NCBI RefSeq assembly: GCF_035013165.1
Contig: NZ_JAYGJQ010000001.1
Location: forward strand, 1,054,001 to 1,118,000
From: Bacteriovorax sp. PP10
GTDB lineage: Bacteria > Bdellovibrionota > Bacteriovoracia > Bacteriovoracales > Bacteriovoracaceae
Direction: 5' to 3'
DNA length: 64,000 nt
The position numbers were made by a program, and so were the translations under genes. This document shows positions 25,751 to 34,950 of the stretch, piece after piece; positions within the stretch are counted from its first letter, which is position 1, and every line of letters starts with the position of its first letter. Below the pieces are notes generated by a model. The model did not search any database and was not told where the DNA came from. It worked only from the letters and a program-made list of their open reading frames with translations.

Positions 25751-27943
25751 ATGGCGATTTCTAAAAATAAATACTTCTTACTGATGCTGCTAGCGAGTCT
25801 TGCAAGTGGAAACTTAACTGCACAAGACCCAAGCACTGATCTTGAAGAAGTAAATGTCTACGATTCATTAAACTCCAATGCAGGAAGTTCGACTCCGACT
25901 GAAACATCATCCGATGTACAGATGTCGAGTTTAGAAGAGCAGGATGATTTACAATCGCTAAAAGAAGATATCGGTGACGTAGTTTTTGAAAAAGATAAAC
26001 CAGTTCAATCTGCTCAAGACGATAGACCAAGTACTCTTACAACTCCCACTGTAATGGAAGGAACAGCACCTGCTGATCTGTCTCCAAAAGCGGGGACGTT
26101 GAATGCTACAAGTCCGAAAGGCCAGAATATGGTGCCCGGGAAAGATGAAAAAGCGGAAATCATTGCCGATGAGTCGATGAATTTTGATGTCGGCAGTGAA
26201 GAAAAAAAATTATTAGAGTTATCAAAATACGTTCAACATAAAATCACACCAAAAGAGTGGGATGATATGGCCATTAAGGCCAAGCTTGAAAAATATGAAG
26301 TTCAAAAAGGTGACTACCTTTGGAAAATTTCTAAAAATTTATTCGGATCAGGATTTTATTATTCAAAAATCTGGTCCCTTAATCCGCAGATTACTAACCC
26401 TCATGAAATTGAACCAGGAACTATCCTCGCTTTCGATACAGGGGATGCTGACACTTTCCCAAAAGTGACTGTGGGAGAGTTTGCTGACGATGAGATTGAA
26501 GGATCGAAGACTGGTGGAACATACACGAGTTCAGACGATAGAAACCGTCCTTCTTGGATTCAAGAAAGAAAGAAGCTTATCGATCAAGGTGTTTATTTCC
26601 AATTCGCTTCAGAAGAGACGTATGACGATTTAGAGCGTCTGGAAAAAATGCAAAGAAACAATGAGTATGAAAAATACGATCCGCCTCTTTCGGATATTAT
26701 GATTCAAGAGCCAGGTGACGCTTACGATAGCGCAGGGTTTGATAAGTCAGATAAAATTACCTTCAGTTACCGCGAAGGATTTTTCTTAAACTCATTTGTT
26801 ACAACAAACGTTGTGCAGGATTTAGGAGAGATTAAAGCGACACCAAAAGAAGCTGTGTTCATAAATAAACTTGATACTATTTTTGTTAACTTTGATAAGT
26901 CGACAAAAGTAAAACCAGGGGATTTATTCTCAGTTTACACTGCTGGTGGAGAAATTAAGCACGCCGTGTCTGATCGTTCAGGATTTTTATACACGACGAC
27001 AGCACAAGTTAAAGCGATTAGAAAAATTGATGATGTGTGGGAGTGTTTGATTGTTGAACAGTCAGGACTTGTACAAAGAAAAGATCGTCTGACAGTTTAC
27101 ACGCCGAAGATTGGTAAGATCGCGAAAACTTTCTCTCGTAGAAATGTTGAAGCGGCCATCATTGGAAGTTACCGTGAATCACTAAGTGGTATGTCTTTCG
27201 GAGATGTAGTTTACATTGACCGTGGACGCGCTGACGGAGTGGAGTTAGGAAACGTTTTTGATGTGTATTCTTTTATCGATCGTGGTACACAAAGAAAAAT
27301 TACTCCGAGCCCTACGTATAAGATTGGTGAATTGACAGTTATTAACATCACTGACAATTTTGCGACGGCCATCATTACGAACTCTACAACTGAAATTACT
27401 TTAGGAAGTATTGCTGTAACGAGAACGCAAGAAGACCAAGCGCGCAGTCTGCGTCTTAAGAATAAAGATAAGCTGAATGATGTTAAGAAAATCGAAGGTA
27501 AAGCTCTTGATGAGTTAGACGTAGAATTAAATCTTGATGACGTAAGCCAGGATATTTTAAACAAAGCTGACAAGATTCAATTAACTGAAGACGAGCTCGA
27601 AGAATTAGAAAGACAAGAGCGCGACAAGTCAGTGATTAAAGATTCTCAGCGCGATGTTAAAGAGTTAGATCGTTTAGAGTCAGAGATAATGGATGCCGAA
27701 GGCTCTCTCAATGAATCGAAAGTGGATGAAGACAAGTTCTTAGAACAGCAAAGTTTAGATGGATTAGAGAAAAAATCTAAGCAGCAGGATCCGAACGCGT
27801 TTGAGTCATTAAATGAAATTGAGAAGGATATTGGAAGAAAGTATCTGGATGAAGATATTAACAACAAAGAGAATCCATACGGTCTGACAGAGTTTGACCT
27901 TGAAGAAGTGGATGAGTTGTTGAATACTGATTTCAAAAAATAA
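25751..27943 (+). CDS. large exported LysM-domain protein
   Basis: A 730-residue exported protein. A signal peptide (ending LTAQDPS) is followed by an acidic low-complexity stretch (about 30-150), then a LysM peptidoglycan-binding domain (about 182-229: YEVQKGDYLWKISKNLFG ... LNPQITNPHEIEPGTI). The middle (about 330-560) looks like beta-rich repeats with FSVYTAGGE and FDVYSFIDRG segments, and the last 170 residues are highly charged and probably coiled coil. It may tether the upstream TPR lipoprotein to the wall. Similar LysM proteins are common in Bdellovibrionota; no enzymatic motif is seen. Confidence 0.8.
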   Translation: MAISKNKYFLLMLLASLASGNLTAQDPSTDLEEVNVYDSLNSNAGSSTPTETSSDVQMSSLEEQDDLQSLKEDIGDVVFEKDKPVQSAQDDRPSTLTTPTVMEGTAPADLSPKAGTLNATSPKGQNMVPGKDEKAEIIADESMNFDVGSEEKKLLELSKYVQHKITPKEWDDMAIKAKLEKYEVQKGDYLWKISKNLFGSGFYYSKIWSLNPQITNPHEIEPGTILAFDTGDADTFPKVTVGEFADDEIEGSKTGGTYTSSDDRNRPSWIQERKKLIDQGVYFQFASEETYDDLERLEKMQRNNEYEKYDPPLSDIMIQEPGDAYDSAGFDKSDKITFSYREGFFLNSFVTTNVVQDLGEIKATPKEAVFINKLDTIFVNFDKSTKVKPGDLFSVYTAGGEIKHAVSDRSGFLYTTTAQVKAIRKIDDVWECLIVEQSGLVQRKDRLTVYTPKIGKIAKTFSRRNVEAAIIGSYRESLSGMSFGDVVYIDRGRADGVELGNVFDVYSFIDRGTQRKITPSPTYKIGELTVINITDNFATAIITNSTTEITLGSIAVTRTQEDQARSLRLKNKDKLNDVKKIEGKALDELDVELNLDDVSQDILNKADKIQLTEDELEELERQERDKSVIKDSQRDVKELDRLESEIMDAEGSLNESKVDEDKFLEQQSLDGLEKKSKQQDPNAFESLNEIEKDIGRKYLDEDINNKENPYGLTEFDLEEVDELLNTDFKK

Positions 27944-27966
27944 ATAAAAAACACTAAGGTAAAAAT

Positions 27967-30456
27967 ATGTGTGCAAAAGCAGTTGCTAAAAAAGCGGCGA
28001 AAAAAGTCGTCGTGAAAAAGACTCCGGCCAAAGCAAGTAAAGTCGTCGCTAAAAAGGCGCCAAAAGTTGCTGCCGGAAAAAAAACTGAAATTGAAGAAGA
28101 TGATGTAGTTGCCGAAAAAGGCAGTTATGCTCTGGTCATCGTTGAGTCACCCTCAAAAGCAAAAACGATTAAAAAATACTTAGGTAAAGGTTATCAAGTT
28201 GTGGCCTCTAATGGTCACATTAAAGATTTACCAAAATCTAAACTTGGTGTTGATGTAAAAGACGACTTCGCACTAGACCTTGTTCCAATCACTGGAAAAA
28301 AAGATAAAATCGAACGCATCCAGGAATTGGCAAAGTCAGCAAACATTATCTACCTCGCGCCCGATATGGACCGCGAAGGAGAGGCGATCGCTTTCCATCT
28401 TGCTGAAGAAATCGGAAAAAAGAAAACTATCCACAGAGTTGTGTTCAACGCCGTTACAAAAACTGCAGTTAAGCACGCTATTGATAACCCTACTGTTTTA
28501 AATCAACCAATGTACGACTCACAAAAGACGAGACGAGTTCTCGATCGTTTAGTGGGTTATAAAATCTCACCTATTCTTTGGGACAAAGTCCAAAGAGGGA
28601 TTTCAGCAGGTCGAGTTCAGTCAGTTGCTCTAAGAGTAATTGTTGATAGAGAAGACCAGATCAAAGCATTCATTTCTGAGAAATGGTTTTCAATTCAAGG
28701 TGAACTTGAAAAGAAGAACATTAACTTTGAAGTAAGATACTACGGTGAAGAAGCTGGAAAGAAGACTGAACTTGATGGAGCGGAAGGCGAGAAGCTAGCG
28801 AAGAAAGTTGTTTCAGACATCAAAGGCAAACCACTTAAAGTTATCGAAGTTAAGAAAAAAGAAAGAAGACAAAATCCAACTGCACCATTCACGACATCAA
28901 AACTTCAACAGGAAGCTGCTAACAAGCTGGGCTTTACTGCAAAAAGAACAATGATGGTTGCTCAGATGTTGTATGAAGGGGTTCAACTAAGAGATCACGG
29001 TCTTCAAGGTTTAATTACCTATATGAGAACGGACTCGGTGAGAACTGAACCGGAAGCAATGAAGTCACTTCGTGATTACGTCAGCAAAAAATACGGTAAA
29101 GACTTTTTATCATCTGATGAAATCGTTTATAAGAAAAAAGGAACAAGCAAGGTTCAGGATGCCCATGAGGCCATCCGTCCAACTAACTTAGAGTTCACAC
29201 CGGACGAAGTTCGTGGAGATCTTGATCCTGACCAACAAAAACTATATGAGCTGATCTGGAACAAATTCATTTCATCTCAAATGTCTCCGGCCGTGATCGA
29301 CCAGACAACTGTAACGTTTGAATCTGCAGGACACTTCTTTAAATCTAACGGGTCAATTGTAAAGTTCCCGGGTTTTAGAACTGTGTACCTTGATTCAATT
29401 GCAGAAAAACAAAGTAGAAAGAACGAAGAAGCTGAAGAAACAGACGAACCAAAAACTGGATTGCTTCCAGATATTTCTGAAGGTGAAACATTCCAACAGA
29501 AAAAATCAATTGAATCTGAAGAGCATTGGACGAGTCCGCCTCCAAGATTTAATGAAGCAAGTTTAGTAAAAGCACTTGAAGAAGATGGTATTGGACGACC
29601 TTCAACATACGCTGCGATCATTTCAAACATTCAAGACAGAAACTATGTTGAGAAGATTGAAAACAGATTTATCCCGACAGAACTCGGAACTGTTGTTTGT
29701 AAGATGTTAGTGGAGAGTTTCCCTGACGTTATGGACATCGAGTTTACAGCTCGAGTTGAAGAAATGCTGGATAAGATCGAAGAAGGCGAGATTAACTGGA
29801 AGAAAGTTCTAAGAGAATTCTGGAAAGGGTTTGAGCTTACGCTTGAAAAAGCTAAAGACGAAATGAAAAACCTTAAGAAGCAGTCGATCCCGACTGGTGT
29901 TCATTGCCGCAAATGTGCGGACGGTGAGTATCAGATTAAGTGGGGGAAGAACGGGCAGTTCCTTGCTTGTTCAAATTATCCTGACTGTAACTCGACAGAA
30001 GACTTTAAGAGAACTCTTGATGGCGTGATTCACATTGTAGAAAAAGAATTCGCAAAAGACCCTTGCCCGACTTGTGGTAAGAGAATGGCGATTAAAAAAG
30101 GTAAATACGGAAAGTTCTTAGCATGTGAGGACTATCCTCAATGTGCGACAACTCTTCCATTCACAATTGATGTTCAGTGCCCTGAGTGTAAAGTTGGGAA
30201 ATTCGCAGAGAAGAAGAGCCGTTTCGGTAAACTATTCTACGGATGTTCAAACTACCCGGCGTGTACGAATGCAATGTGGACGAAGCCGTTCGCATTTGAC
30301 TGTCCTGGATGTGGATACCCGGTAATGGGTGAGAAGTTCACGAAGAAGAACGGGAAGCAGTTAGAGTGTCCTAAGTGTCGTCACAGAGTGGATATGGCCG
30401 ATACGCCATTCCATGTAAATGAAGATACTGGTGAGATTGCAGAAGACGCAGTTTAA
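27967..30456 (+). CDS. topA: DNA topoisomerase I with lysine/alanine-rich N-terminal tail
   Basis: Type IA topoisomerase that relaxes negative supercoils. The Toprim domain (ALVIVESPSKAKTIKKYLG ... APDMDREGEAIAFHLAEE) and the active-site Tyr (LITYMRTDSVRTE, Tyr352) are clear, as are the HEAIRPT and EDGIGRPSTYA motifs. Three to four C4 zinc-ribbon motifs (CRKCADG, CPTCGKRM, CPECKVGK, CPGCGYPV) close the protein. Unusual is a 45-residue N-terminal extension of AKKA/VKK repeats like histone H1 tails, likely DNA-binding. Length 829 is within the family range given the extension. It starts 23 bases after the LysM gene. Confidence 0.97.
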   Translation: MCAKAVAKKAAKKVVVKKTPAKASKVVAKKAPKVAAGKKTEIEEDDVVAEKGSYALVIVESPSKAKTIKKYLGKGYQVVASNGHIKDLPKSKLGVDVKDDFALDLVPITGKKDKIERIQELAKSANIIYLAPDMDREGEAIAFHLAEEIGKKKTIHRVVFNAVTKTAVKHAIDNPTVLNQPMYDSQKTRRVLDRLVGYKISPILWDKVQRGISAGRVQSVALRVIVDREDQIKAFISEKWFSIQGELEKKNINFEVRYYGEEAGKKTELDGAEGEKLAKKVVSDIKGKPLKVIEVKKKERRQNPTAPFTTSKLQQEAANKLGFTAKRTMMVAQMLYEGVQLRDHGLQGLITYMRTDSVRTEPEAMKSLRDYVSKKYGKDFLSSDEIVYKKKGTSKVQDAHEAIRPTNLEFTPDEVRGDLDPDQQKLYELIWNKFISSQMSPAVIDQTTVTFESAGHFFKSNGSIVKFPGFRTVYLDSIAEKQSRKNEEAEETDEPKTGLLPDISEGETFQQKKSIESEEHWTSPPPRFNEASLVKALEEDGIGRPSTYAAIISNIQDRNYVEKIENRFIPTELGTVVCKMLVESFPDVMDIEFTARVEEMLDKIEEGEINWKKVLREFWKGFELTLEKAKDEMKNLKKQSIPTGVHCRKCADGEYQIKWGKNGQFLACSNYPDCNSTEDFKRTLDGVIHIVEKEFAKDPCPTCGKRMAIKKGKYGKFLACEDYPQCATTLPFTIDVQCPECKVGKFAEKKSRFGKLFYGCSNYPACTNAMWTKPFAFDCPGCGYPVMGEKFTKKNGKQLECPKCRHRVDMADTPFHVNEDTGEIAEDAV

Positions 30457-30474
30457 AAAATCAAAACAAAAAAA

Positions 30475-30510
30475 GGCCGGTGGAATTAGGGTTCCACCGG
30501 CCTTTTTTTT
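30475..30510. terminator. bidirectional Rho-independent terminator
   Basis: A perfect 11-bp stem (GGCCGGTGGAA / TTCCACCGGCC) is flanked by A-rich sequence on the left and T8 on the right, between convergent topA and the outer-membrane protein gene. Confidence 0.92.
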
Positions 30511-30519
30511 GGTCATTAA

Positions 30520-32523
30520 CTAGAATTTATAAATCAAAGTACCCATTGTTCTTCTTTCAGTTCCTTTCGTATCAAAGTCACCATTTACAGATCCTGTTCT
30601 CACATCAATCTCGCGTGAAAGCTGGATACTAAGGTTCTTCGTAATGCTGTATCTGATATAAATTTTGTTCGTTGAAAGTGAATCTTTAAATTTAGCTCCA
30701 CTTTCTGATTCAATTCTATTTCTTTCATCAATACTGTTTGCAGTTGAGAATTGTCCTTCATATCCAACTTCAAAGTTTCCACGAGAGACAGAGATTGCAC
30801 CAATCGCACTTGCTCCAGATCCCCAGTAGTATGATCTTTTTCTAACGATACTTGATTCTTTACTAAGGTCACCGTTCTGACTCGCTTTGTATGGCTCTAA
30901 TGCGTATGACTTAACCATGGCGAAGTCACCGTAGACACCGAAGTCAGCGTTCAGGATAAATCCGTTCATATGAACTCTTGCGTGAGCTGTAGCTCCTAAA
31001 ATATTAACTGTGCCGTAGAAGTCTTCATCAACAGAATCTTCTTTTGTTCCTCTATCTGTCCAAGTTGAACCTGAACCAATACCTAAGATGACATCGTATC
31101 CACTTAGTTGTCCTGAAGAATCTTTCTTTAAATTTTTCTGGTTATAGGCGGCCATTACTACTTGGGCCACAACTTTTAAATCCGTTACACCTTGGTTACC
31201 ATTGCTTTCAACCATTAGCTTTGTCACTGCTGAATCGTAAACCATGCTTTGGTGTTTACCAGCTTTATCGTAATTATCAATATTAACGACTTCAGCTTTT
31301 AGACCAAGAACGTAATCATTATTTTTTGATCCTTCGTAAGCTTTTTGTCCATTATCAAGACCGATATAAACCGAGATGTCTGACCAGCGAGGCTTTTTAC
31401 AGTCTGGTTGTGAAGCAAATTTATCACCTTTTTTCCAAGCACCGTCGATTGCGTGAGCAATACCAAGGTTCGGGTTAACAGTGTAACCAAGAGTTTTAGC
31501 TGCAATAGAATTCTTATTAAGTAGAGCACATGATAATTGGTAAGTTGCTTCACCAATTACATAACCACCAATTGGAGTTAAGATCTGATCGTTGATTGAG
31601 AAAACTTCATGGTACTCAAGAGTTTCCCAAGCCGCTGAAGAGGCAAAACCAATAAGTGCAGACTCAAGAGAATTAAATCCGTTTGCTCTTGCTGTCTGGT
31701 AGTACATAACTCCGGCATATGTGTGTCCGTAGTTAGAAGCTTTATCGTTGTCATCAAACTTGATTGCTTCACCTGTAATATATTTTCCTTTTAAACCTGA
31801 ACCTAATTCATAGTCAAAATCCACTTCGTTGAATACCAGGTTTTTGTAGTAGATCGCCATCGCAGCAGAAAGCTGAACACCGATTTCAATACCTGTGCGA
31901 AGATAGTTTTTCTTTCTTGGGCTTTCTGATTCAAAAATAGAATAAGCTCTACTTGCTGAAATCGGAGAGTTTGTTGCTTTATCTTTAAAGACTTGTTTCT
32001 TTTCATCAAAGGCAATTTGATCAGACTCTATCGCACCATTAACTAGAAGGGCCGCTTTGTAAGCGTCTTCATTGTTGATGTATAAAAATAAATTCCCCAT
32101 AACTTTCGCCATGGCGTCTTCTTTTTTTGCTTTACTGTCTTTAGAGTCCTGGAATGACCATCCTAAGTTTGTAAAGTCAGAATCGTATTTACGGTTCCAG
32201 TTGGTTACGTCAGTCGTAATACCTTCATCACCTCTAGAGCGTAAAATTTTAATATGGTAATCGTAAGATTTAGATAGAGCTGCAAGATCTTTATCAACAA
32301 AGCTCTCAGTGCTGAATTCACGACAAGTGACGTCCACACCTCGGTCTACGATTTGGTTAGCAAGTTTATAAACTTGAAGACAAGTTTCCTTTTTCCACTC
32401 TTTAGATTTGGTTTCTTTTAGATCACCAACTGAAATCAGAATCCTTTTTTGAGGAACTAATTTAGCATTGGCAGTAAAAGAAGCGGCCACAAGTAATAGA
32501 GCAAAAAGTGAGTATGACTTCAT
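30520..32523 (-). CDS. exported protein with DUF3943-like region and probable C-terminal beta-barrel
   Basis: A signal peptide (ending SFTANAK) is followed by an N-terminal domain of about 180 residues. The middle (about 255-340) matches the DUF3943 pattern: HTYAGVMYYQTARANGFNS, WETLEYHEVFSINDQILTP, GGYVIGEATYQLS. The C-terminal half is a series of amphipathic strands (for instance NFEVGYEGQFSTAN, KIYIRYSITKNLSIQL) and ends in Phe (TLIYKF), the usual outer-membrane insertion signal. I infer an outer-membrane beta-barrel protein of unknown function. GGAG lies 7 bases before the ATG. Ends at the shared terminator. Confidence 0.78.
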   Translation of the reverse strand: MKSYSLFALLLVAASFTANAKLVPQKRILISVGDLKETKSKEWKKETCLQVYKLANQIVDRGVDVTCREFSTESFVDKDLAALSKSYDYHIKILRSRGDEGITTDVTNWNRKYDSDFTNLGWSFQDSKDSKAKKEDAMAKVMGNLFLYINNEDAYKAALLVNGAIESDQIAFDEKKQVFKDKATNSPISASRAYSIFESESPRKKNYLRTGIEIGVQLSAAMAIYYKNLVFNEVDFDYELGSGLKGKYITGEAIKFDDNDKASNYGHTYAGVMYYQTARANGFNSLESALIGFASSAAWETLEYHEVFSINDQILTPIGGYVIGEATYQLSCALLNKNSIAAKTLGYTVNPNLGIAHAIDGAWKKGDKFASQPDCKKPRWSDISVYIGLDNGQKAYEGSKNNDYVLGLKAEVVNIDNYDKAGKHQSMVYDSAVTKLMVESNGNQGVTDLKVVAQVVMAAYNQKNLKKDSSGQLSGYDVILGIGSGSTWTDRGTKEDSVDEDFYGTVNILGATAHARVHMNGFILNADFGVYGDFAMVKSYALEPYKASQNGDLSKESSIVRKRSYYWGSGASAIGAISVSRGNFEVGYEGQFSTANSIDERNRIESESGAKFKDSLSTNKIYIRYSITKNLSIQLSREIDVRTGSVNGDFDTKGTERRTMGTLIYKF

Positions 32524-32628
32524 ACGAACTCCAAAATTGAATACAATAGATGATTAGAACAAAGCAAGAATAGGGCCACAGCAGAATCTAAAAGAATCAG
32601 AAGGATGGAGGGGGGGAAGTGTCTAATG

Positions 32629-32646
32629 TTTAGACATATGTCTAAA
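32629..32646. promoter_or_regulatory. 18-bp perfect palindrome, possible operator
   Basis: TTTAGACATATGTCTAAA is a perfect palindrome in the 148-base gap between two minus-strand genes, about 106 bases upstream of the DUF3943-type gene. Its size and symmetry fit a dimeric repressor site; no known consensus was matched. Confidence 0.45.
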
Positions 32647-32671
32647 TTAGCAAGAGTGGCGAAGACACACT

Positions 32672-33553
32672 CTAAACAATATTTTTAGCTAGAGAGTAGA
32701 TACCTGCCGGAAGAATTCTAGAGTCGTTACTATGACGAACTCCTAACTCACCAACCACGACATCTTTTTTAGACTTATGATCGTTCATGATATTTCTCAG
32801 GGCCTCAGATTGAACCCCGTGAGTGTGTGATGAAAGAAAGAAAAAGCTCTTTTCACGAGTCAGGATATTGTAGCAGTCAGTGATTAACTCATGAATCATC
32901 TGATCGAATTCCCAAACTTCTTTATTGGCCCCGTGTCCCCAGCTAGGAGGATCGGCCAGGATAGCATCGTACTTGAAACCTTTTCTAAGCGAGTGCTTAA
33001 CAAAGTTCTTTACGTCTTCTTGAATAAATTTAATTTTTTTCGTGTCCAGCTTTGAAGCTTCAGCGTTTTCTTTTCCCCAAGTTAAAACACCTTTTGATGA
33101 ATCAACGTGGAAAACTTCTGCACCCGTTTTTAAAACAGCAAGACTTGCACAACCAGTATAACCAAAAAGGTTAAGGAACTTGATCGGTCTCCCTAATTCT
33201 TTTTCCAGTGCACGTGTTTCATTTAAAAGAGTGTTCCAAACAGCTTGCTGCTCGAAGAAGACTCCACAGTGACCAAATGATGTGAACTTCAGTTTAAACT
33301 TCAATTCTTCCCATTCAATCATAAGATCTTTTGGTTCTTTATCACCACGGTGTTTCCACGTTCCACCACCATCTGATTTTCTAATACAAACCGACGTGGC
33401 CTTCTTCCATTCTTGTTCATTGAGTTTAGGTGCCCAGATCGCCTGTGGAGACGGTCTTTCAACGGTTACACCCGCGATGATTTCGAGTTTTTTACCGAAA
33501 CCAGAGTCGAGTAACTGGTAGCCAGGAATGTTTTCAGAAACTAGATTTGTCAT
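32672..33553 (-). CDS. class I SAM-dependent methyltransferase, RlmI/RlmK-like
   Basis: A Rossmann-fold methyltransferase of the group containing the 23S rRNA methyltransferases RlmI and RlmK-L: FLNLFGYTGCASLAVLKTGA (motif I), VFHVDSSKGVLTWGKENAE (motif II), IKFIQEDVKNFVKH, and the catalytic-like LADPPSWGHG (motif IV). The upstream segment of about 120 residues is shortened relative to full RlmI and no PUA domain is obvious. RNA or protein substrate is uncertain. The ATG at 33553 has AAGG upstream and is favoured over the GTG at 33562. Confidence 0.85.
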   Translation of the reverse strand: MTNLVSENIPGYQLLDSGFGKKLEIIAGVTVERPSPQAIWAPKLNEQEWKKATSVCIRKSDGGGTWKHRGDKEPKDLMIEWEELKFKLKFTSFGHCGVFFEQQAVWNTLLNETRALEKELGRPIKFLNLFGYTGCASLAVLKTGAEVFHVDSSKGVLTWGKENAEASKLDTKKIKFIQEDVKNFVKHSLRKGFKYDAILADPPSWGHGANKEVWEFDQMIHELITDCYNILTREKSFFFLSSHTHGVQSEALRNIMNDHKSKKDVVVGELGVRHSNDSRILPAGIYSLAKNIV

Positions 33554-33642
33554 AGGCTGCACCTTATATGAATTGGGCCTTATTGTTAAATGTTTTTGAA
33601 ATATTTATAGTTAATTCAGCTGTTCTGGGGGCAATACAAGGC

Positions 33643-33670
33643 TTGTTTAACCAATAACTAGGTGTAAAAA
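33643..33670 (+). promoter_or_regulatory. possible promoter close to a start codon
   Basis: TTGTTT, 16 bases, TAAAAA; the -10 ends 7 bases before the ATG at 33678. If used, the mRNA would be leaderless or nearly so. The boxes are weak matches. Confidence 0.3.
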
Positions 33671-33677
33671 TAGTGGG

Positions 33678-34718
33678 ATGAATAATATTGGAAAGACGAT
33701 TTCTTGTTTGGGACTGGGGCTATCGCTGCTTGGGGCCGCCTATGGCATCGATGATCTTACGAAGGCCAATGAGTTTGAGGAAAATCAGACTACTGAAATA
33801 ACCGGGCATTTTAAGGAGCAGTACTATGTTTGGTATGGCCCTGGACATTCAAATGAAGCAGATATCGATTTAAAAAATAAAGTTGGCTGGGTGTATGCTG
33901 TGGACTCAAGAGTGCTTCAGATAAAAACACCTGCTAATGGAATTAATGGTTATAAGGCCTTTTATAATATTGATAAAGTTGGGATGCGAATTCTTCCTAA
34001 GCTCCCCAAGAAACCTCATCATTTAATTGTTGCAGGGGAATCGAATGTATTTGGAGTGGGAGTTCGTGATGAGGAAACACTTCCTTATCTTCTTTCACAA
34101 AGACATCCAAACTATCATGCTTACAATTTTGGACATCCTGGAGGAGGACCTCATAATACACTGGCCCGCTTTGAGAAAACAGATTGGTATTCTCAAATTG
34201 AGGAAAATGATGGACGCATGATTTATATTTTTTCTCCTGCCTGGATGCTGGAGAGAGTTGCAGTGACAAAAAATTACTTATCTTGGGAGAAGGGAAATAG
34301 TCCTTGGTATGAACTAGAAAATGGAAAGCTTGTTTATAAAGGGATTTTAAAAGATAGGCTTCAAACTAAAATTTTGAATTTCATCAGACTTATTGATTAT
34401 TTTGGATGGGTAGGGGATTTACCTAAGTTTAATAGTGACCATATAAAGCTGACGGCTAAACTTATTGAAGAGACCAAGAGGCAGTACCTGAAAGTGTTTC
34501 CTAAGGGCAAATTTACGGCCGTGGTGAGCAATTATATGTTTTGGGATCCGGCATTGAGTAATGAATTAATTTCTCTGCTGAAATTGGCGCAAGTGGATGT
34601 TGTTTTAATTAATAAAGACCCCAAAAGTGATCCGAAGTTTCATTTTGCTGACTTTCATTTCAATTATGAGGGGCAGAAAATGATTGAAAGTGAGATTTCC
34701 AAGGTTATTAAGTTTTAA
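33678..34718 (+). CDS. exported SGNH/GDSL-hydrolase-like protein
   Basis: An N-terminal hydrophobic segment (ISCLGLGLSLLGAAYGID) serves as signal peptide or anchor. About residue 115 the motif LIVAGESNVFGVGV corresponds to GDSL block I with Ser as nucleophile, PGGGPHNT could be block II/III with Gly and Asn, and near the C-terminus FHFADFHFNYEG resembles the Asp-x-x-His block. This suggests a periplasmic acylesterase, possibly acting on polysaccharides. The motif order is right but block V is imperfect, so the family call is moderate. No convincing RBS is seen. Confidence 0.65.
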   Translation: MNNIGKTISCLGLGLSLLGAAYGIDDLTKANEFEENQTTEITGHFKEQYYVWYGPGHSNEADIDLKNKVGWVYAVDSRVLQIKTPANGINGYKAFYNIDKVGMRILPKLPKKPHHLIVAGESNVFGVGVRDEETLPYLLSQRHPNYHAYNFGHPGGGPHNTLARFEKTDWYSQIEENDGRMIYIFSPAWMLERVAVTKNYLSWEKGNSPWYELENGKLVYKGILKDRLQTKILNFIRLIDYFGWVGDLPKFNSDHIKLTAKLIEETKRQYLKVFPKGKFTAVVSNYMFWDPALSNELISLLKLAQVDVVLINKDPKSDPKFHFADFHFNYEGQKMIESEISKVIKF

Positions 34719-34767
34719 AACAGTTGTTAAAGGGAGTGGGAGTTTTTATACTAAAAACATCCCGTAC

Positions 34768-34844
34768 GCACTCTTAGCTCAGCTGGATAGAGTAGCTGGC
34801 TTCGAACCAGTTGGTCGGGGGTTCGAATCCCTCAGAGTGCGCCA
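34768..34844 (+). tRNA. tRNA-Arg (anticodon TCG)
   Basis: A full 77-nt cloverleaf with encoded CCA: acceptor GCACTCT / AGAGTGC, D arm GCTC-AGCTGGATA-GAGT, anticodon stem GCTGG/CCAGT with loop CTTCGAA (anticodon TCG), variable TGGTC, T arm GGGGG-TTCGAAT-CCCTC. It reads CGA-type arginine codons. It stands alone between two protein genes. Confidence 0.95.
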
Positions 34845-34896
34845 TTGTTTACAATTGTAAACAATTCATAAAAATAGTTAATTTAGTAAGAATAAA

Positions 34897-34926
34897 AACG
34901 GCCATCGAGTTATATCGATGGCCGTT
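34897..34926 (-). terminator. terminator hairpin (related-hairpin family)
   Basis: A perfect 12-bp stem AACGGCCATCGA / TCGATGGCCGTT with loop GTTATA. Reading on the minus strand, TTTT follows, so it ends the downstream-facing lipoprotein gene; on the plus strand it could also stop tRNA transcription. Similar sequences recur at 36381 and 37835. Confidence 0.8.
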
Positions 34927-34950
34927 CAGTATATCTATGTTTTAATTCTA

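Noticed and set aside
27646-27954. A 102-codon antisense frame at the end of the LysM gene
   Set aside because: Ser/Asn-rich shadow of the charged coiled tail; no start signals.
29277-29630. A 117-codon antisense frame inside topA
   Set aside because: Serine-rich translation typical of antisense to coding DNA; topA motifs are continuous here.
34768-34844. The tRNA as an attachment site for an integrated element
   Set aside because: No integrase gene and no repeated tRNA 3' end was noticed downstream in this window.
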